Of a stretch of 36,326 nt of DNA, positions 16,619 through 26,419 are shown one piece after another. The stretch's first letter is position 1, and each line of letters begins with the position of its first letter. The notes beneath the pieces were generated by a model. That model saw only the letters and a program-made list of their open reading frames with translations. It ran no database searches and had not been told where the DNA came from. Source of the stretch: Oxalobacteraceae bacterium. GTDB taxonomy: Bacteria > Pseudomonadota > Gammaproteobacteria > Burkholderiales > Burkholderiaceae_D. The translations under genes and the position numbers were made by a program. The DNA lies in assembly GCA_021298975.1 (NCBI GenBank), contig JAJTGC010000049.1, positions 1-36,326 of the forward strand, read 5' to 3'.

Positions 16619-17694
16619 CTGCGCTGCTGATTGGTCTGATTGCCGGCCCCGCAGTCATTCGTATGCTCACCACCCTGAAGGTTGGTCAGGCAGTGCGTAC
16701 CGACGGTCCGCAGACGCATCTGATCAAATCCGGCACGCCCACGATGGGTGGTGCACTGATTTTGATTGGCATTGCAGTGTCCACCTTGTTGTGGGGTGAT
16801 TTGAGTAATCGTTTCATCTGGCCAGTACTGATCGTCACGCTGGGCTTTGGCATCATTGGCTGGGTGGATGACTATCGCAAGGTGGTTTTCAAAGATCCGA
16901 ATGGCATGGCCTCGCGCGAAAAATATTTATGGCAGTCGCTGATTGGCTTGCTTGCGGCGTTTTATCTCGCGTTTTCGGTGTCGGGGCCCACCAATCTCAA
17001 AGTCTGGGCCTTGTTTACTGAATGGGTGCAATCCGGCTTCGCCATGGAATTGCCGCCCAAGACTGATTTGATTGTGCCGTTCTTCAAAACGATCACCTAC
17101 CCGCTGGGGGTCTGGGGCTTTATTGCGCTCACTTATTTTGTGATTGTTGGCACCAGCAATGCAGTCAATCTTACCGATGGTCTGGATGGCTTGGCCATCA
17201 TGCCGACCGTGATGGTGGGTACGGGACTGGGTCTGTTTGCATATCTCACCGGTAGCGCGACCTATTCGAAATATCTCCTGATCCCGCATATACCGGGTGC
17301 AGGCGAGTTGCTGATTTTCTGTGGCGCGATGGCTGGCGCCGGTTTGGCTTTCCTTTGGTTTAACGCGTATCCCGCGCAGGTCTTCATGGGTGATGTTGGC
17401 GCATTGGCGCTCGGTGGTGCATTGGGCACGATTGCCGTCATCGTGCGTCAGGAGATTGTGCTCTTCATCATGGGCGGCGTGTTTGTGGTTGAAACCTTGT
17501 CGGTGATGCTGCAGGTGGTCTATTTCAAATACACCAAGATGCGCACCGGGGTCGGCAAGCGTGTTTTGCTGATGGCGCCTCTGCATCATCACTTCGAACA
17601 AAAAGGCTGGAAAGAAACCCAGGTGGTCGTGCGTTTCTGGATCATCACGATGATGCTGGTGCTGGTCGGACTCTCGACCTTGAAATTGCGATAA
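16603..17694 (+). CDS. mraY: Phospho-MurNAc-pentapeptide translocase, missing its normal start
   Basis: MraY makes lipid I by moving phospho-MurNAc-pentapeptide onto undecaprenyl phosphate in the inner membrane. All core motifs are present: [64 protein letters not shown] and [20 protein letters not shown], with about ten membrane segments. The family-like N-terminus is readable upstream in the same frame from about 16552 ([17 protein letters not shown]). However, no ATG, GTG or TTG exists there, and the first start is the GTG at 16603. Initiation there yields 363 residues, against the usual 389 or so, and trims the region before the first helix. No ribosome binding site is visible. The lost start fits a deletion joining murF to mraY. 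Confidence 0.92.
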   Translation: MFATLTALLIGLIAGPAVIRMLTTLKVGQAVRTDGPQTHLIKSGTPTMGGALILIGIAVSTLLWGDLSNRFIWPVLIVTLGFGIIGWVDDYRKVVFKDPNGMASREKYLWQSLIGLLAAFYLAFSVSGPTNLKVWALFTEWVQSGFAMELPPKTDLIVPFFKTITYPLGVWGFIALTYFVIVGTSNAVNLTDGLDGLAIMPTVMVGTGLGLFAYLTGSATYSKYLLIPHIPGAGELLIFCGAMAGAGLAFLWFNAYPAQVFMGDVGALALGGALGTIAVIVRQEIVLFIMGGVFVVETLSVMLQVVYFKYTKMRTGVGKRVLLMAPLHHHFEQKGWKETQVVVRFWIITMMLVLVGLSTLKLR

Positions 17695-17700
17695 AGCGCT

Positions 17701-19188
17701 ATGGACTATCAGGATAAACAGGTATTGGTGCTCGGACTCGGCGAGTCTGGTTTGGCGATGGCGCTCTGGCTTGCGCAGGCCGGTGCACGTCTGCGCGTCG
17801 CCGATACCCGCCCTGGTCCTGAACGTTTGTCCACACTCAAAGACGCTTGTCCGCAGGTGGCATTCATCAGCGGTGAATTTACTGCGGCCTTGCTTGAGGG
17901 CGTGGATCTGGTGGCTGTCAGCCCGGGCCTGTCGCCACACAATGAACTCGCTGCAATCTTGCCTGCCGCGCAGGAAAAAAATATTCCGGTCTGGGGTGAA
18001 ATCGAACTCTTCGCGCAAGCACTTGCTGCATTGAAGACCGAGCGCGACTACCAGCCGAAGATCATCGCCATCACGGGTACCAATGGCAAGACGACGGTCA
18101 CCAGTCTCACCGGACAGCTGTGCCGTGCTGCAGGTTTGTCCGTCAAGGTTGCTGGCAACATCAGCCCGGCGGCATTGGACGTGTTGCGTGATGCGATTGC
18201 ACACGATGATTTGCCACAGTGCTGGGTTCTTGAGTTGTCCAGCTTTCAGCTTTTCACGACCTTCAGCCTCAATGCAGATGCGGCGACCGTACTCAATATC
18301 ACGCAAGATCATCTCGACTGGCATGGCGACATGCATGCCTATGCGGATGCTAAATCGCGCATCTTCGGTCCTGATACGGTACGCGTCCTCAATCGTAATG
18401 ATGCACGCAGTATCAAGATGGTCAGCCCGAAAGCCCATTGCGTCAGTTTTGGCAGCGATCTGCCGACAGAGGCGGATGGTCTGGGCTTGTCGACCGAGCA
18501 CGGTATGCAATGGCTGGTGCTGGCGATCAGCGCCGAAGAGGGTGAAAAGAAAAAGCGTGGCAAGGAAGCAGTCGAGAGCGAGTTGTTCATGAACCGGCTC
18601 ATGCCTGCGGATGCATTGAAAATTCGCGGCCAGCACAATGCAACCAATGTGCTGGCCGCGCTGGCACTCTGCCGTGCCATCGGTTTGTCTCTGGCGCCCT
18701 TGCTGCATGCGGCGCGTCAGTATCGCGGCGAGCCGCACCGTGTTGAGCTGATTGCCACCGTGGGTGGGGTTGATTATGTTGATGACAGCAAAGGTACGAA
18801 TGTCGGCGCAACGGTCGCTGCCATCGAAGGCTTGGGGCAGCGCGAGCATGCGCATCTGATTCTCATTGCTGGTGGTGATGGCAAGGGTCAGGATTTCAGG
18901 CCGCTGGCATCCGCCGTAAAACGTCATGTACGCGCGGTGATGCTCATTGGTCGTGACGGCCCTGCCATTCGCGAAGCGTTGGCCGATACGGGTGTGGCGC
19001 TCACGGATTGCTGGACGCTGGAGCAAGCGGTGCAGCGCGCTGCAGAAACGGCGAGTGATGGCGATACCGTCTTGCTGTCACCTGCCTGTGCAAGCTTTGA
19101 CATGTTCAAGGACTATGCGCATCGCGCCCATGTGTTTGCAGACGCGGTGCATGAACTGGCCGCCAGCCGTGGTGAGGTGCTGGCGTGA
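17701..19188 (+). CDS. murD: UDP-MurNAc-L-Ala:D-Glu ligase
   Basis: MurD adds D-glutamate to UDP-MurNAc-L-alanine with ATP in the cytoplasm. It has 495 residues. The N-terminal Rossmann part has [37 protein letters not shown] is the ATP loop, and [59 protein letters not shown] and [17 protein letters not shown] follow. An insert rich in Lys and Glu ([16 protein letters not shown], about residues 280-295) lies between the ATP domain and the [11 protein letters not shown] motif and is somewhat unusual. It starts six bases after mraY and overlaps ftsW by four bases. Confidence 0.96.
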   Translation: MDYQDKQVLVLGLGESGLAMALWLAQAGARLRVADTRPGPERLSTLKDACPQVAFISGEFTAALLEGVDLVAVSPGLSPHNELAAILPAAQEKNIPVWGEIELFAQALAALKTERDYQPKIIAITGTNGKTTVTSLTGQLCRAAGLSVKVAGNISPAALDVLRDAIAHDDLPQCWVLELSSFQLFTTFSLNADAATVLNITQDHLDWHGDMHAYADAKSRIFGPDTVRVLNRNDARSIKMVSPKAHCVSFGSDLPTEADGLGLSTEHGMQWLVLAISAEEGEKKKRGKEAVESELFMNRLMPADALKIRGQHNATNVLAALALCRAIGLSLAPLLHAARQYRGEPHRVELIATVGGVDYVDDSKGTNVGATVAAIEGLGQREHAHLILIAGGDGKGQDFRPLASAVKRHVRAVMLIGRDGPAIREALADTGVALTDCWTLEQAVQRAAETASDGDTVLLSPACASFDMFKDYAHRAHVFADAVHELAASRGEVLA

Positions 19189-20393
19189 AAATGACCTTAC
19201 CCTTTTTTGGTGAAAGCGAGCCGAATAGCGCCGAGCAGAAGCTGGGTCAGCGCTCGAGCATGCTTGAGTACGATCAGGCGCTGGTGTGGGTGACGCTGTT
19301 GTTGCTGCTGATCGGCTTGGTGATGGTGTACTCCGCCTCGATCAATCTCACCGAAACCAAAAAATACAAAGATGTATCGAGCCATTATTTTCTGAGTCGG
19401 CAGGCTGTCTATATCCTCATCGGACTTTTTCTGGGGCTGCTCGCTTTCCGCATACGCATAGAGCAGTGGGAGAAAGCTGCGCCGTATTTGTTTCTTGGTG
19501 CGCTGTTTCTGATGATCGTGGTGCTGATTCCCGGACTGAGCAAAGATGCGGGTGGTGCACGCCGCTGGATCAGCATCGGGCCATTGCGACTGCAGCCCTC
19601 CGAAATACTCAAGCTGATGATGGTCATCTACGCAGCAGATTTCACTGTGCGCAAGCAGCAGTACATGCACAAGCTGACCAAAGGCTTCCTGCCCATGGCT
19701 GGTGCGGTCGGACTCGCCGGTGGTTTGCTGATGTTGCAACCTGATCTCGGTGCAGCCGGTGTGGTGGTTTGTATCGCGATGGGTATTCTGTTTTTGGGCG
19801 GATTCAATATCGTCTGGTTTGGTGGTATCGCCGGTGTATTGGCTGCGGTATTCAGCCTCATCATCTTGTTCTCGCCATGGCGTCGCGAGCGTCTTACGGC
19901 CTATCTTGATCCCTGGGCAGACGGCAATGTGCTCGGCAAGGCGTATCAGCTCTCGCATTCGCTGATTGCGTTTGGACGTGGTGAATTGTTTGGCGTGGGC
20001 TTGGGTGGCAGCGTCGAGAAACTGCATTACCTGCCCGAAGCGCATACCGACTTTTTGATGGCCGTGATTGGCGAAGAACTCGGACTGGTCGGTGTCTTCC
20101 TGGTGACCTTCCTGTTCTATTTCATCGTTCGCCGCGCCTTCGATATCGGAAGACAAGCCATCGCAACCGAAAAATTTTTCGCAGGTCTGGTTGCCAAAGG
20201 CATAGGTATCTGGATCGGCGTGCAGGCCTTCATCAACATGGGCGTCAATCTTGGATTGCTGCCCACCAAAGGGCTTACGTTGCCGCTGATGAGTTTTGGC
20301 GGTTCGGGCATCGTCACCAATTGCATAGGCATCGCGATCCTGCTGCGTATTGATTACGAGAATAGGGTGCTTATGAGGGGTGGACGAACATGA
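19185..20393 (+). CDS. ftsW: Septal peptidoglycan glycosyltransferase FtsW
   Basis: This SEDS-family polytopic membrane enzyme polymerises lipid II at the septum together with FtsI. It has 402 residues and about ten membrane segments. [53 protein letters not shown] and [20 protein letters not shown] are the conserved SEDS blocks. The GTG at 19185 overlaps the murD stop (GTGA) and has GAGG seven bases upstream; ATG at 19191 is the alternative start. It overlaps murG by ATGA. Confidence 0.96.
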   Translation: MKMTLPFFGESEPNSAEQKLGQRSSMLEYDQALVWVTLLLLLIGLVMVYSASINLTETKKYKDVSSHYFLSRQAVYILIGLFLGLLAFRIRIEQWEKAAPYLFLGALFLMIVVLIPGLSKDAGGARRWISIGPLRLQPSEILKLMMVIYAADFTVRKQQYMHKLTKGFLPMAGAVGLAGGLLMLQPDLGAAGVVVCIAMGILFLGGFNIVWFGGIAGVLAAVFSLIILFSPWRRERLTAYLDPWADGNVLGKAYQLSHSLIAFGRGELFGVGLGGSVEKLHYLPEAHTDFLMAVIGEELGLVGVFLVTFLFYFIVRRAFDIGRQAIATEKFFAGLVAKGIGIWIGVQAFINMGVNLGLLPTKGLTLPLMSFGGSGIVTNCIGIAILLRIDYENRVLMRGGRT

Positions 20394-21463
20394 AGCATCT
20401 CATGGTCATGGCGGCAGGCACGGGTGGGCATATTTTTCCCGGCCTTGCGATCGCTGACACCATGCGTGCGCGTGGCTGGCAAGTGTCGTGGCTGGGTACG
20501 CAGCGTGGCATGGAGGCCGAGATCGTGCCACGGCATGGTCTTGCTTTTGATGCGATTGATTTCAGTGGTCTGCGCGGCAAGGGCTTGATGCATACCGTGA
20601 CCGGCGTTTTCAAACTGGCGGCAGGATTTCTGCGCTGCAGAGCGATTCTTCGTTCGCGTGCGCCTGATGTGGTGCTGGGCATGGGCGGCTATGTCACGGT
20701 GCCGGGCGGGATGATGGCGGCCTGGTTGGGCAAGCCACTGGCGTTGATGAATGCCGATGCTGCGCTGCTGATGTCGAACAAGGTCTTGCTGCCGTTTGCA
20801 CGAAAGATTTTATTTGGGTTTGATGCGGATACGCAGACGGCCGGCAGCAAAGCGCACATCACCGGCAACCCGGTACGCCGCGAAATCAGTCAGCTACCGC
20901 CGCCCGCCGAGCGCTATCGCACCCGATCGGGTCCGCTGAATGTGCTGATCATTGGCGGCAGTTTGGGCGCGAAGATCTTGAATGAGGTCGTACCTGCAGC
21001 AATCTCGAGACTGCCTGCAGATCAGCGACCCCGCATCGTGCATCAATCAGGTCGCGCGCATATCGCTGCATTGAGGGACAGCTATGCCCAGGCGGGCGTG
21101 GATGCCGAGGTGGTGGACTTTATTGATGACATGGCTGCGCGTTATGCAGCGGCTGATCTGGTGATCTGCCGCGCGGGCGCCATTACTGTGACCGAATTAT
21201 GCGCCGCTGGCGTAGCCAGCGTTCTCGTGCCGCTGGTGGTTTCGACCACATCGCATCAACGCAACAACGCGCAGTGGATGGAAAAAGGACAGGCCGGTAT
21301 TCATCTGCCACAGCCTGATTTGACGCCAGATGCGCTCGCCACATTGCTGCAGTCACTGACGCGAGCGCAGTGCCTGCAAATGGCAGAAGCCGCGTATGCG
21401 CAGGGACGGCGTGATGCGAATGAAGCGATTGCGCTCGTGTTGGAAGCGCTTGGAAGATCATGA
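20390..21463 (+). CDS. murG: Lipid II synthase (UDP-GlcNAc transferase MurG)
   Basis: MurG adds GlcNAc to lipid I at the inner face of the membrane to give lipid II. It has 357 residues, the usual length. The N-terminal glycine-rich loop is AAGTGGHIFPGLAIADTM, followed by LGTQRGMEAEIVP and GMGGYVTVPGGMMAAWLG. LIIGGSLGAKILNEVVP begins the C-terminal Rossmann domain, and CRAGAITVTELCAAGVASVLVPL is the UDP-GlcNAc-binding region. Its TGA overlaps the ATG of the short ORF at 21460, an unusual feature described there. Confidence 0.96.
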   Translation: MKHLMVMAAGTGGHIFPGLAIADTMRARGWQVSWLGTQRGMEAEIVPRHGLAFDAIDFSGLRGKGLMHTVTGVFKLAAGFLRCRAILRSRAPDVVLGMGGYVTVPGGMMAAWLGKPLALMNADAALLMSNKVLLPFARKILFGFDADTQTAGSKAHITGNPVRREISQLPPPAERYRTRSGPLNVLIIGGSLGAKILNEVVPAAISRLPADQRPRIVHQSGRAHIAALRDSYAQAGVDAEVVDFIDDMAARYAAADLVICRAGAITVTELCAAGVASVLVPLVVSTTSHQRNNAQWMEKGQAGIHLPQPDLTPDALATLLQSLTRAQCLQMAEAAYAQGRRDANEAIALVLEALGRS

Positions 21464-21585
21464 AACACAAAGTTAAACATAGTCACTTTGTTGGCCAAGC
21501 AGCGTGGTCACGCTGCGCTCGTCTGTGGGCGGCGCAGCCGCGGCCGCCGGCAAATACGGTTGCGCGCATGGAGTGGTTTGCATGA
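21460..21585 (+). CDS. 41-codon ORF starting with a duplicated murC N-terminus
   Basis: The ATG at 21460 overlaps the murG stop (ATGA), and the TGA at 21583-21585 overlaps the murC ATG (ATGA). The first twelve codons, [12 protein letters not shown], copy the murC start ([12 protein letters not shown]). The 36 bases differ at four positions, three of them synonymous. The remaining residues ([14 protein letters not shown]..) match nothing I know. They include the hairpin gcagcgtg-gt-cacgctgc at 21499-21516. It may be the scar of a small insertion or duplication, or a leader peptide that couples murG to murC translation. Whether it is made as a protein is unknown. Confidence 0.5.
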   Translation: MKHKVKHSHFVGQAAWSRCARLWAAQPRPPANTVARMEWFA

Positions 21586-22982
21586 AGCATAAAGTTAAAC
21601 ATATTCACTTCGTTGGCATAGGCGGGTCTGGCATGAGCGGCATCGCAGAGGTGTTGCTCAATCTTGGCTACACCGTCTCCGGCTCCGACCTGAGCAGCAA
21701 TGCGGCGAGTCGGCGTCTGGCGGATCTCGGCGCTTGCATACGTATTGGTCACTCGCCTGACCATGTGGATGGTGCCGATGCGATTGTTACATCCACAGCG
21801 GTCCAGCCTAGTAATCCAGAGGTTATTGCTGCGCGTGCGCGCAATGTACCTATCGTGCCGCGTGCAGTCATGCTCGCCGAGTTGATGCGACTCAAGCGCG
21901 GCATTGCCATCGCCGGTACCCATGGCAAAACTACGACCACCAGTCTGGTGGCCAGTATTCTCGCTGAAGGTGGTTTGGATCCGACGTTTGTGATCGGTGG
22001 TCGGCTTAACAGCGTGGGCGCCAACGCCAAGCTGGGCGCGGGAGATTTCATCGTCGCCGAGGCGGATGAATCGGATGCATCGTTCCTGAATCTGTCTCCG
22101 GTCATCGAAGTGATCACCAATATCGATGCCGATCACATGGAGACCTACGATCACAGCTTTGCAAAACTCAAGCAAGCTTTTATCGAATTCACACAAAGGC
22201 TGCCATTTTATGGTGTCGCCATCTTGTGCATTGATGATGCGAACGTGCGCGAAATCATGCCCTTCATTTCAAAGATGGTGATGACTTACGGCTTCCATCC
22301 TGACGCCAATGTGCGCGCCATCGACGCGCGCGCTGTCAACAGCCATATGGAATTCACGGTTATTCAAAAAGATTATCCACCGCTATCGGTACGGCTCAAT
22401 CAGCCGGGCATGCACAATGTCCAGAACGCTTGTGCAGCGATTGCGATTGCACGTGAACTCGATGTCGCTGATGCCCACATACAAAAAGCGCTGCAGGAAT
22501 TCACTGGCGTCGGCCGGCGATTTACCAAGTACGGCAAGCTGTCTCTGCCTTCCGGTGGCAGCTTCTCATTGGTCGATGACTATGGCCATCACCCGGTAGA
22601 AACTGCAGCAACGATTGCTGCTGCGCGCGGTGCATTTCCCGGTCAGCGACTGGTACTCGCGTTTCAGCCGCACCGCTACACGCGTACGCGTGATTTGTTT
22701 GAAGATTTTGTCAAAGTACTTTCCAGCGTGGACGTGCTGGTGCTGGCGGATGTTTACCCGGCCGGTGAGCAACCCATCCCCGCAGCAGACGGTCGCTCGC
22801 TGGCACATGCGCTGCGTGTGGTCGGCAAGACCGAGCTGGTGTTTGTTGAAGATATCGCCGAGATGCCCGAAACACTACTCAAGATGGCCAATGACGGCGA
22901 CATCGTGATGACCATGGGCGCAGGTTCGATTGCGAATGTACCCGCACAGCTGCAACAACTGACGGCACAGGTGTCGGCATGA
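21582..22982 (+). CDS. murC: UDP-MurNAc:L-alanine ligase
   Basis: MurC adds L-alanine to UDP-MurNAc with ATP, the first peptide step. It has 466 residues from the ATG at 21582, with GGAG eight bases upstream. [20 protein letters not shown] is the family start, followed by [32 protein letters not shown] (ATP loop), [51 protein letters not shown] and [14 protein letters not shown]. An in-frame start at 21504 would add a low-complexity Ala/Gly stretch and is rejected. It is preceded by a partial duplicate of its own 5' end and overlaps ddlB by ATGA. Confidence 0.96.
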   Translation: MKHKVKHIHFVGIGGSGMSGIAEVLLNLGYTVSGSDLSSNAASRRLADLGACIRIGHSPDHVDGADAIVTSTAVQPSNPEVIAARARNVPIVPRAVMLAELMRLKRGIAIAGTHGKTTTTSLVASILAEGGLDPTFVIGGRLNSVGANAKLGAGDFIVAEADESDASFLNLSPVIEVITNIDADHMETYDHSFAKLKQAFIEFTQRLPFYGVAILCIDDANVREIMPFISKMVMTYGFHPDANVRAIDARAVNSHMEFTVIQKDYPPLSVRLNQPGMHNVQNACAAIAIARELDVADAHIQKALQEFTGVGRRFTKYGKLSLPSGGSFSLVDDYGHHPVETAATIAAARGAFPGQRLVLAFQPHRYTRTRDLFEDFVKVLSSVDVLVLADVYPAGEQPIPAADGRSLAHALRVVGKTELVFVEDIAEMPETLLKMANDGDIVMTMGAGSIANVPAQLQQLTAQVSA

Positions 22983-23947
22983 CGGCATCACTGAACAAAG
23001 AGTTCGGCAAGGTGGGTGTCTTGTTTGGCGGGCGTTCCGCCGAACGGGAAATCTCGCTCATGTCCGGCGCGGGTGTGCTCAAAGCGCTTCAATCGCAGGG
23101 CATTGATGCCCATCCCTTCGATCCGGCGCAACGCTCCCTGGCTGAGTTCGCTTCAGAAAAATTCGATCGTGTCTTTATCGCGTTGCATGGTCGTTATGGT
23201 GAAGATGGCACCTTGCAGGGTGCGCTTGAGCAGCTGGGCATTCCCTATACCGGACCGGGCGTGCTGGCCTCGGCGATTGCCATGGACAAGGCGATGACCA
23301 AGCGCGTCTGGCTGCACAACGGCTTGCCGACGCCCGACTTTGTGATGCTCGCAGTCGACAGTGATTGGGATGCGATTGCAAAACGTCTCGGATTGCCTCT
23401 GATCGTCAAGCCCGCGCACGAAGGCTCAACGCTGGGTCTGACCAAAGTCACCACGGTCGAAGCGCTGCCAGTGGCGTATGCGCAGGCGGCGAAATTCGAC
23501 AAGGCCGTGATGGCAGAGGCGTTCATCAGTGGTATGGAGCTGACCTGTCCGGTACTCGGCGCGGGGGAAAACGCCCGCGCGCTACCCGTGGTGCGCATCG
23601 TTGCACCGGATGCGAACTACGACTATCAGAACAAATATTTTTCTGATGAGACCCAGTATCTGTGCCCCAGCGAATTGCCGCCGGCGCAGGAGCAGCAAAT
23701 ACGGCAGCTGGTGCTGGAGAGTTATCGCACGCTGGGATGCCGTGGCTGGGCGCGCGCCGATGTGATGGTGAATGCGAAGGATAACCAGCCTTATCTGCTG
23801 GAGATCAATACCTCGCCCGGCATGACCAGTCACTCGCTGGTACCCATGTCAGCTGCGGCCGCGGGCATGTCGTATGAAGCATTGTGTGTGGAATTGCTCA
23901 GGATGGCTGCACTCGACTTGCAGCCTTCGCCCGACTGGAAAATCTAG
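22979..23947 (+). CDS. ddlB: D-alanine:D-alanine ligase
   Basis: This enzyme makes the D-Ala-D-Ala dipeptide used by MurF. It has 322 residues with an ATP-grasp fold. [22 protein letters not shown] is the N-terminal binding loop, [15 protein letters not shown] the next block, and [20 protein letters not shown] the ATP-binding lysine region. WARADVMV and [20 protein letters not shown] supply metal ligands and substrate contacts. The ATG at 22979 overlaps the murC stop. Its position between murC and ftsQ is standard for the dcw cluster. Confidence 0.96.
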   Translation: MTASLNKEFGKVGVLFGGRSAEREISLMSGAGVLKALQSQGIDAHPFDPAQRSLAEFASEKFDRVFIALHGRYGEDGTLQGALEQLGIPYTGPGVLASAIAMDKAMTKRVWLHNGLPTPDFVMLAVDSDWDAIAKRLGLPLIVKPAHEGSTLGLTKVTTVEALPVAYAQAAKFDKAVMAEAFISGMELTCPVLGAGENARALPVVRIVAPDANYDYQNKYFSDETQYLCPSELPPAQEQQIRQLVLESYRTLGCRGWARADVMVNAKDNQPYLLEINTSPGMTSHSLVPMSAAAAGMSYEALCVELLRMAALDLQPSPDWKI

Positions 23948-23974
23948 CTAGAGAGATCAAGAAAACAAACGACC

Positions 23975-24766
23975 ATGTGGAATGACATCAGGACATTGAA
24001 CACGATCACCCGAGCCATGCTCGGTGTGCTCCTGCTTTGCCTGCTGTATGGCGGCTACAAGTGGCTGTCACGTCAACCCATGTTTGATTTTCGTGTCGTG
24101 CAAGTGCGCGCAGTGAAAGGTGCATCGCTGCATTATGTTGATGCGGTCACGGTGCGCAGTGCAGCACTGCCTCGCATACGCGGCAATTTCTTTACTGCTG
24201 ATTTGCAGGCCATTCGAACCGCATTCGAAACCGTACCTTGGGTGCAGCGTGCCTCTGTGCGACGTGAGTGGCCGAACAAGCTGGTCGTCACGGTGGAAGA
24301 GTACAAGGTGCTCGGCACCTGGGGTGAAGAAGGACGGCTTATTTCTGCCGATGGTTTTGTGTTCACTGCCAACCTTGATGAAGCAGAAGCCGAGATGGAG
24401 GGCAAATTGCCCGAGCTGGCTGGACCGGATGACAGCGCGCATGAGGTCGCAGCGCGGTTGGCAGATTTACGCAAGTGGCTGGCGCCGCTGCGTCTGACAC
24501 CGCGATCGCTGTCGCTGTCGCAGCGCTATGCCTGGACCGCGCGGCTCGATAACGGCATCACGCTGCATCTCGGCCGTGCAGCCGAGCGTGACGTGCTCAA
24601 AGCGCGCATTGATCGTTTTGTGAGCGTGTATCCGCAGCTGTCGCTGACGATGGCGGGACAGATAGGCAGCGTTGATCTGCGCTATCCCAATGGCCTGGCC
24701 TTGCGCCGCCGGGGGCAGAGTCCGCCGGTGGCCGTGCCAGTCACCGATGCAGAGAGTGCGACATGA
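23975..24766 (+). CDS. ftsQ: Cell division protein FtsQ
   Basis: FtsQ is a bitopic membrane protein that recruits FtsL and FtsB to the septum. It has 263 residues: a short cytoplasmic N-terminus, one membrane segment (AMLGVLLLCLLYGGYKWL, about residues 14-31) and a POTRA domain (FDFRVVQVRAVKGASLHYVD, FFTADLQAIRTAFETVPWVQ). The beta domain has ASVRREWPNKLVVTVEEYKV and VDLRYPNGLALRRRG near the end. The 103 bases before ftsA hold no gene or clear signal. Confidence 0.93.
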   Translation: MWNDIRTLNTITRAMLGVLLLCLLYGGYKWLSRQPMFDFRVVQVRAVKGASLHYVDAVTVRSAALPRIRGNFFTADLQAIRTAFETVPWVQRASVRREWPNKLVVTVEEYKVLGTWGEEGRLISADGFVFTANLDEAEAEMEGKLPELAGPDDSAHEVAARLADLRKWLAPLRLTPRSLSLSQRYAWTARLDNGITLHLGRAAERDVLKARIDRFVSVYPQLSLTMAGQIGSVDLRYPNGLALRRRGQSPPVAVPVTDAESAT

Positions 24767-24869
24767 GGGATTCAAGTATCAACTGCAAGACGAAAACCGA
24801 TGCGGTACCAAAGCGAACCAGCCAGCCCGTCAATACAAACGAGACAACACCTAACAAGCCAGAAAATCT

Positions 24870-26102
24870 ATGACGAAAGATGCAAAAAACCTGATCGTTG
24901 GTCTCGACATCGGCACATCGAAAGTGGTGGCGGTGGTTGCCGAGGTGCTGCCGGATGGCCGCCATGAGGTCATTGGCCTCGGTCAGCATGAATCCAAGGG
25001 CCTGAAAAAAGGTGTGGTGGTCAATATCGAGTCCACCGTCGAATCCATACAGCGCGCACTGGAAGAAGCCGAGCTGATGGCCGACTGCCAGATACGCAAT
25101 GTCTGGATCGGCATTGCAGGCAGCCACATCCGCAGCTTCAACTCGCGCGGCATGGTCGCGATCAAAGACAAGGAAGTCACAGCCGCCGACGTCGCACGAG
25201 CCATCGAAACGGCGCGTGCCGTGAATATCCCCACGGATCAGCAGTTGCTGCACACGATTCCGCAGGAATTCATCGTCGACAATCAAGAGGGCGTGCGCGA
25301 ACCGATTGGCATGAGCGGCGTGCGTCTTGAGGTGAAAGTTCATATCGTCACTGGTGCGGTATCGGCAGTGCAGAACGTGATCAAGTGCGTGCGTCGTTGC
25401 GGACTCGAAGTGACCGATTGGATTTTGCAGGGTCGTGCGTCCGCCGATGCCGTGTTGACCGCTGATGAAAAAGAACTGGGTGTGGTGCTGGTTGATATCG
25501 GTGGGGGCACGACGGACGTGGCGATCTTCACAGAAGGCGCGATTCGTCACACCACGGTGCTGCCGATCGGTGGCGACCAGATCACCAACGATATTGCGAT
25601 GGCTTTGCGCACGCCGACGGCAGAGGCCGAGGAAATCAAAGTGCGCTATGGCGCCGCCAAGCAGGTGCTGGCCGATCCGGGCGAGACCTTTGATGTGCCG
25701 GGCTTGGGCGATCGCGGTCCGCGCGCCTTGTCACGGCAAGCGCTGGCGGCTGTTATCGAGCCACGCGTCGAGGAATTGTTCTCGCTCGTGCATCAGGTGG
25801 TGCGCGAATCCGGTTTTGAAGAGGTGCTGTCCTCCGGCATCGTCATCACCGGTGGCAGCGCGCTGATGCCTGGCATGTGTGAGTTGGCTGAAGATATTTT
25901 TCTCAAGCCTGCACGTGTGGGTGAACCGGATTACCACGGCCAGCTGACCGATGTCGTGCGCAGCCCGCGCTATGCGACTGTGCTGGGCTTGCTGATGGAA
26001 GCCAAGCGTCAGTATCTGCGCGGCCAGGTCGTCACGCGTCACGGTGGCTCGGCGAAGGCGGTGTGGGAAAGAATGAAGGAATGGTTTATGGGGAATTTTT
26101 GA
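24870..26102 (+). CDS. ftsA: Cell division protein FtsA
   Basis: FtsA is an actin-like ATPase that anchors FtsZ to the membrane. It has 410 residues. LIVGLDIGTSKVVAVVAEVL is the phosphate-1 loop, VLVDIGGGTTDVAIFTEGAI the phosphate-2 loop and GIVITGGSALMPGMCELAE the adenosine loop. The last residues (AVWERMKEWFMGNF) form the amphipathic membrane-targeting helix. No strong ribosome binding site precedes the ATG. The gap to ftsZ is unusually filled with REP sequences and a short microsatellite. Confidence 0.96.
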   Translation: MTKDAKNLIVGLDIGTSKVVAVVAEVLPDGRHEVIGLGQHESKGLKKGVVVNIESTVESIQRALEEAELMADCQIRNVWIGIAGSHIRSFNSRGMVAIKDKEVTAADVARAIETARAVNIPTDQQLLHTIPQEFIVDNQEGVREPIGMSGVRLEVKVHIVTGAVSAVQNVIKCVRRCGLEVTDWILQGRASADAVLTADEKELGVVLVDIGGGTTDVAIFTEGAIRHTTVLPIGGDQITNDIAMALRTPTAEAEEIKVRYGAAKQVLADPGETFDVPGLGDRGPRALSRQALAAVIEPRVEELFSLVHQVVRESGFEEVLSSGIVITGGSALMPGMCELAEDIFLKPARVGEPDYHGQLTDVVRSPRYATVLGLLMEAKRQYLRGQVVTRHGGSAKAVWERMKEWFMGNF

Positions 26103-26139
26103 GCTTGGATGCATGAAGCTTATGCGCCGTTAGTTTAGT

Positions 26140-26266
26140 AAAGACGCTGGATCCCGGCTTTCGCCGGGATGACGGTTCAAAAGCCGGTGGAATAAAACTA
26201 GTGCGATGTTTGAAGACGCTATCGACTTCAAAATCGTCATCCCGGCGCAGGCCGGGATCCAGTGTC
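26140..26266. repeat. Inverted REP pair in the ftsA-ftsZ gap
   Basis: The left arm (26140-26173) has aaagacgctgg followed by atcccggctttcgccgggat (26151-26170) and gacg. The right arm (26235-26266) is the inverse, cgtc then atcccggcgcaggccgggat (26239-26258) then ccagtgtc. Each forms an 8-bp perfect stem with a four-base loop. Together with the microsatellite they fill most of the 317-base gap, which has no gene. The hairpins could slow or end transcription from ftsA into ftsZ. Confidence 0.88.
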
Positions 26267-26307
26267 GTTCTGTGCGCATCAGTTGATTCTGAAAATGAAA
26301 TAGAAAA

Positions 26308-26347
26308 AGAAAGAGAAAGAGAAAGAGAAAGAGAAAGAGAAAGAGAA
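26308..26347 (+). repeat. Hexanucleotide microsatellite (agaaag), six full copies
   Basis: Six uninterrupted copies of AGAAAG plus a partial one lie about 70 bases before the ftsZ start, in the untranslated leader. The copy number could vary between strains. If the longer frame were translated it would give a Glu-Arg run, which is not FtsZ-like. Confidence 0.95.
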
Positions 26348-26419
26348 CAGTTGTTAGTTGCTAGCCGTCACGCCATGTGGCGGTTAACGACTAGAAACTG
26401 CACCACAAAGGGAGTCATC

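Noticed and set aside
16927-19026. Open frame of 699 codons on the minus strand opposite mraY and murD
   Set aside because: It is a shadow of codon bias on the coding strand: His/Gln/Arg-rich, with no domain pattern, and both sense genes are certain.
26201-26419. Longer FtsZ starting at 26201
   Set aside because: The extra residues come from REP and microsatellite sequence; the AAGGGAG site and family start indicate ATG 26420.
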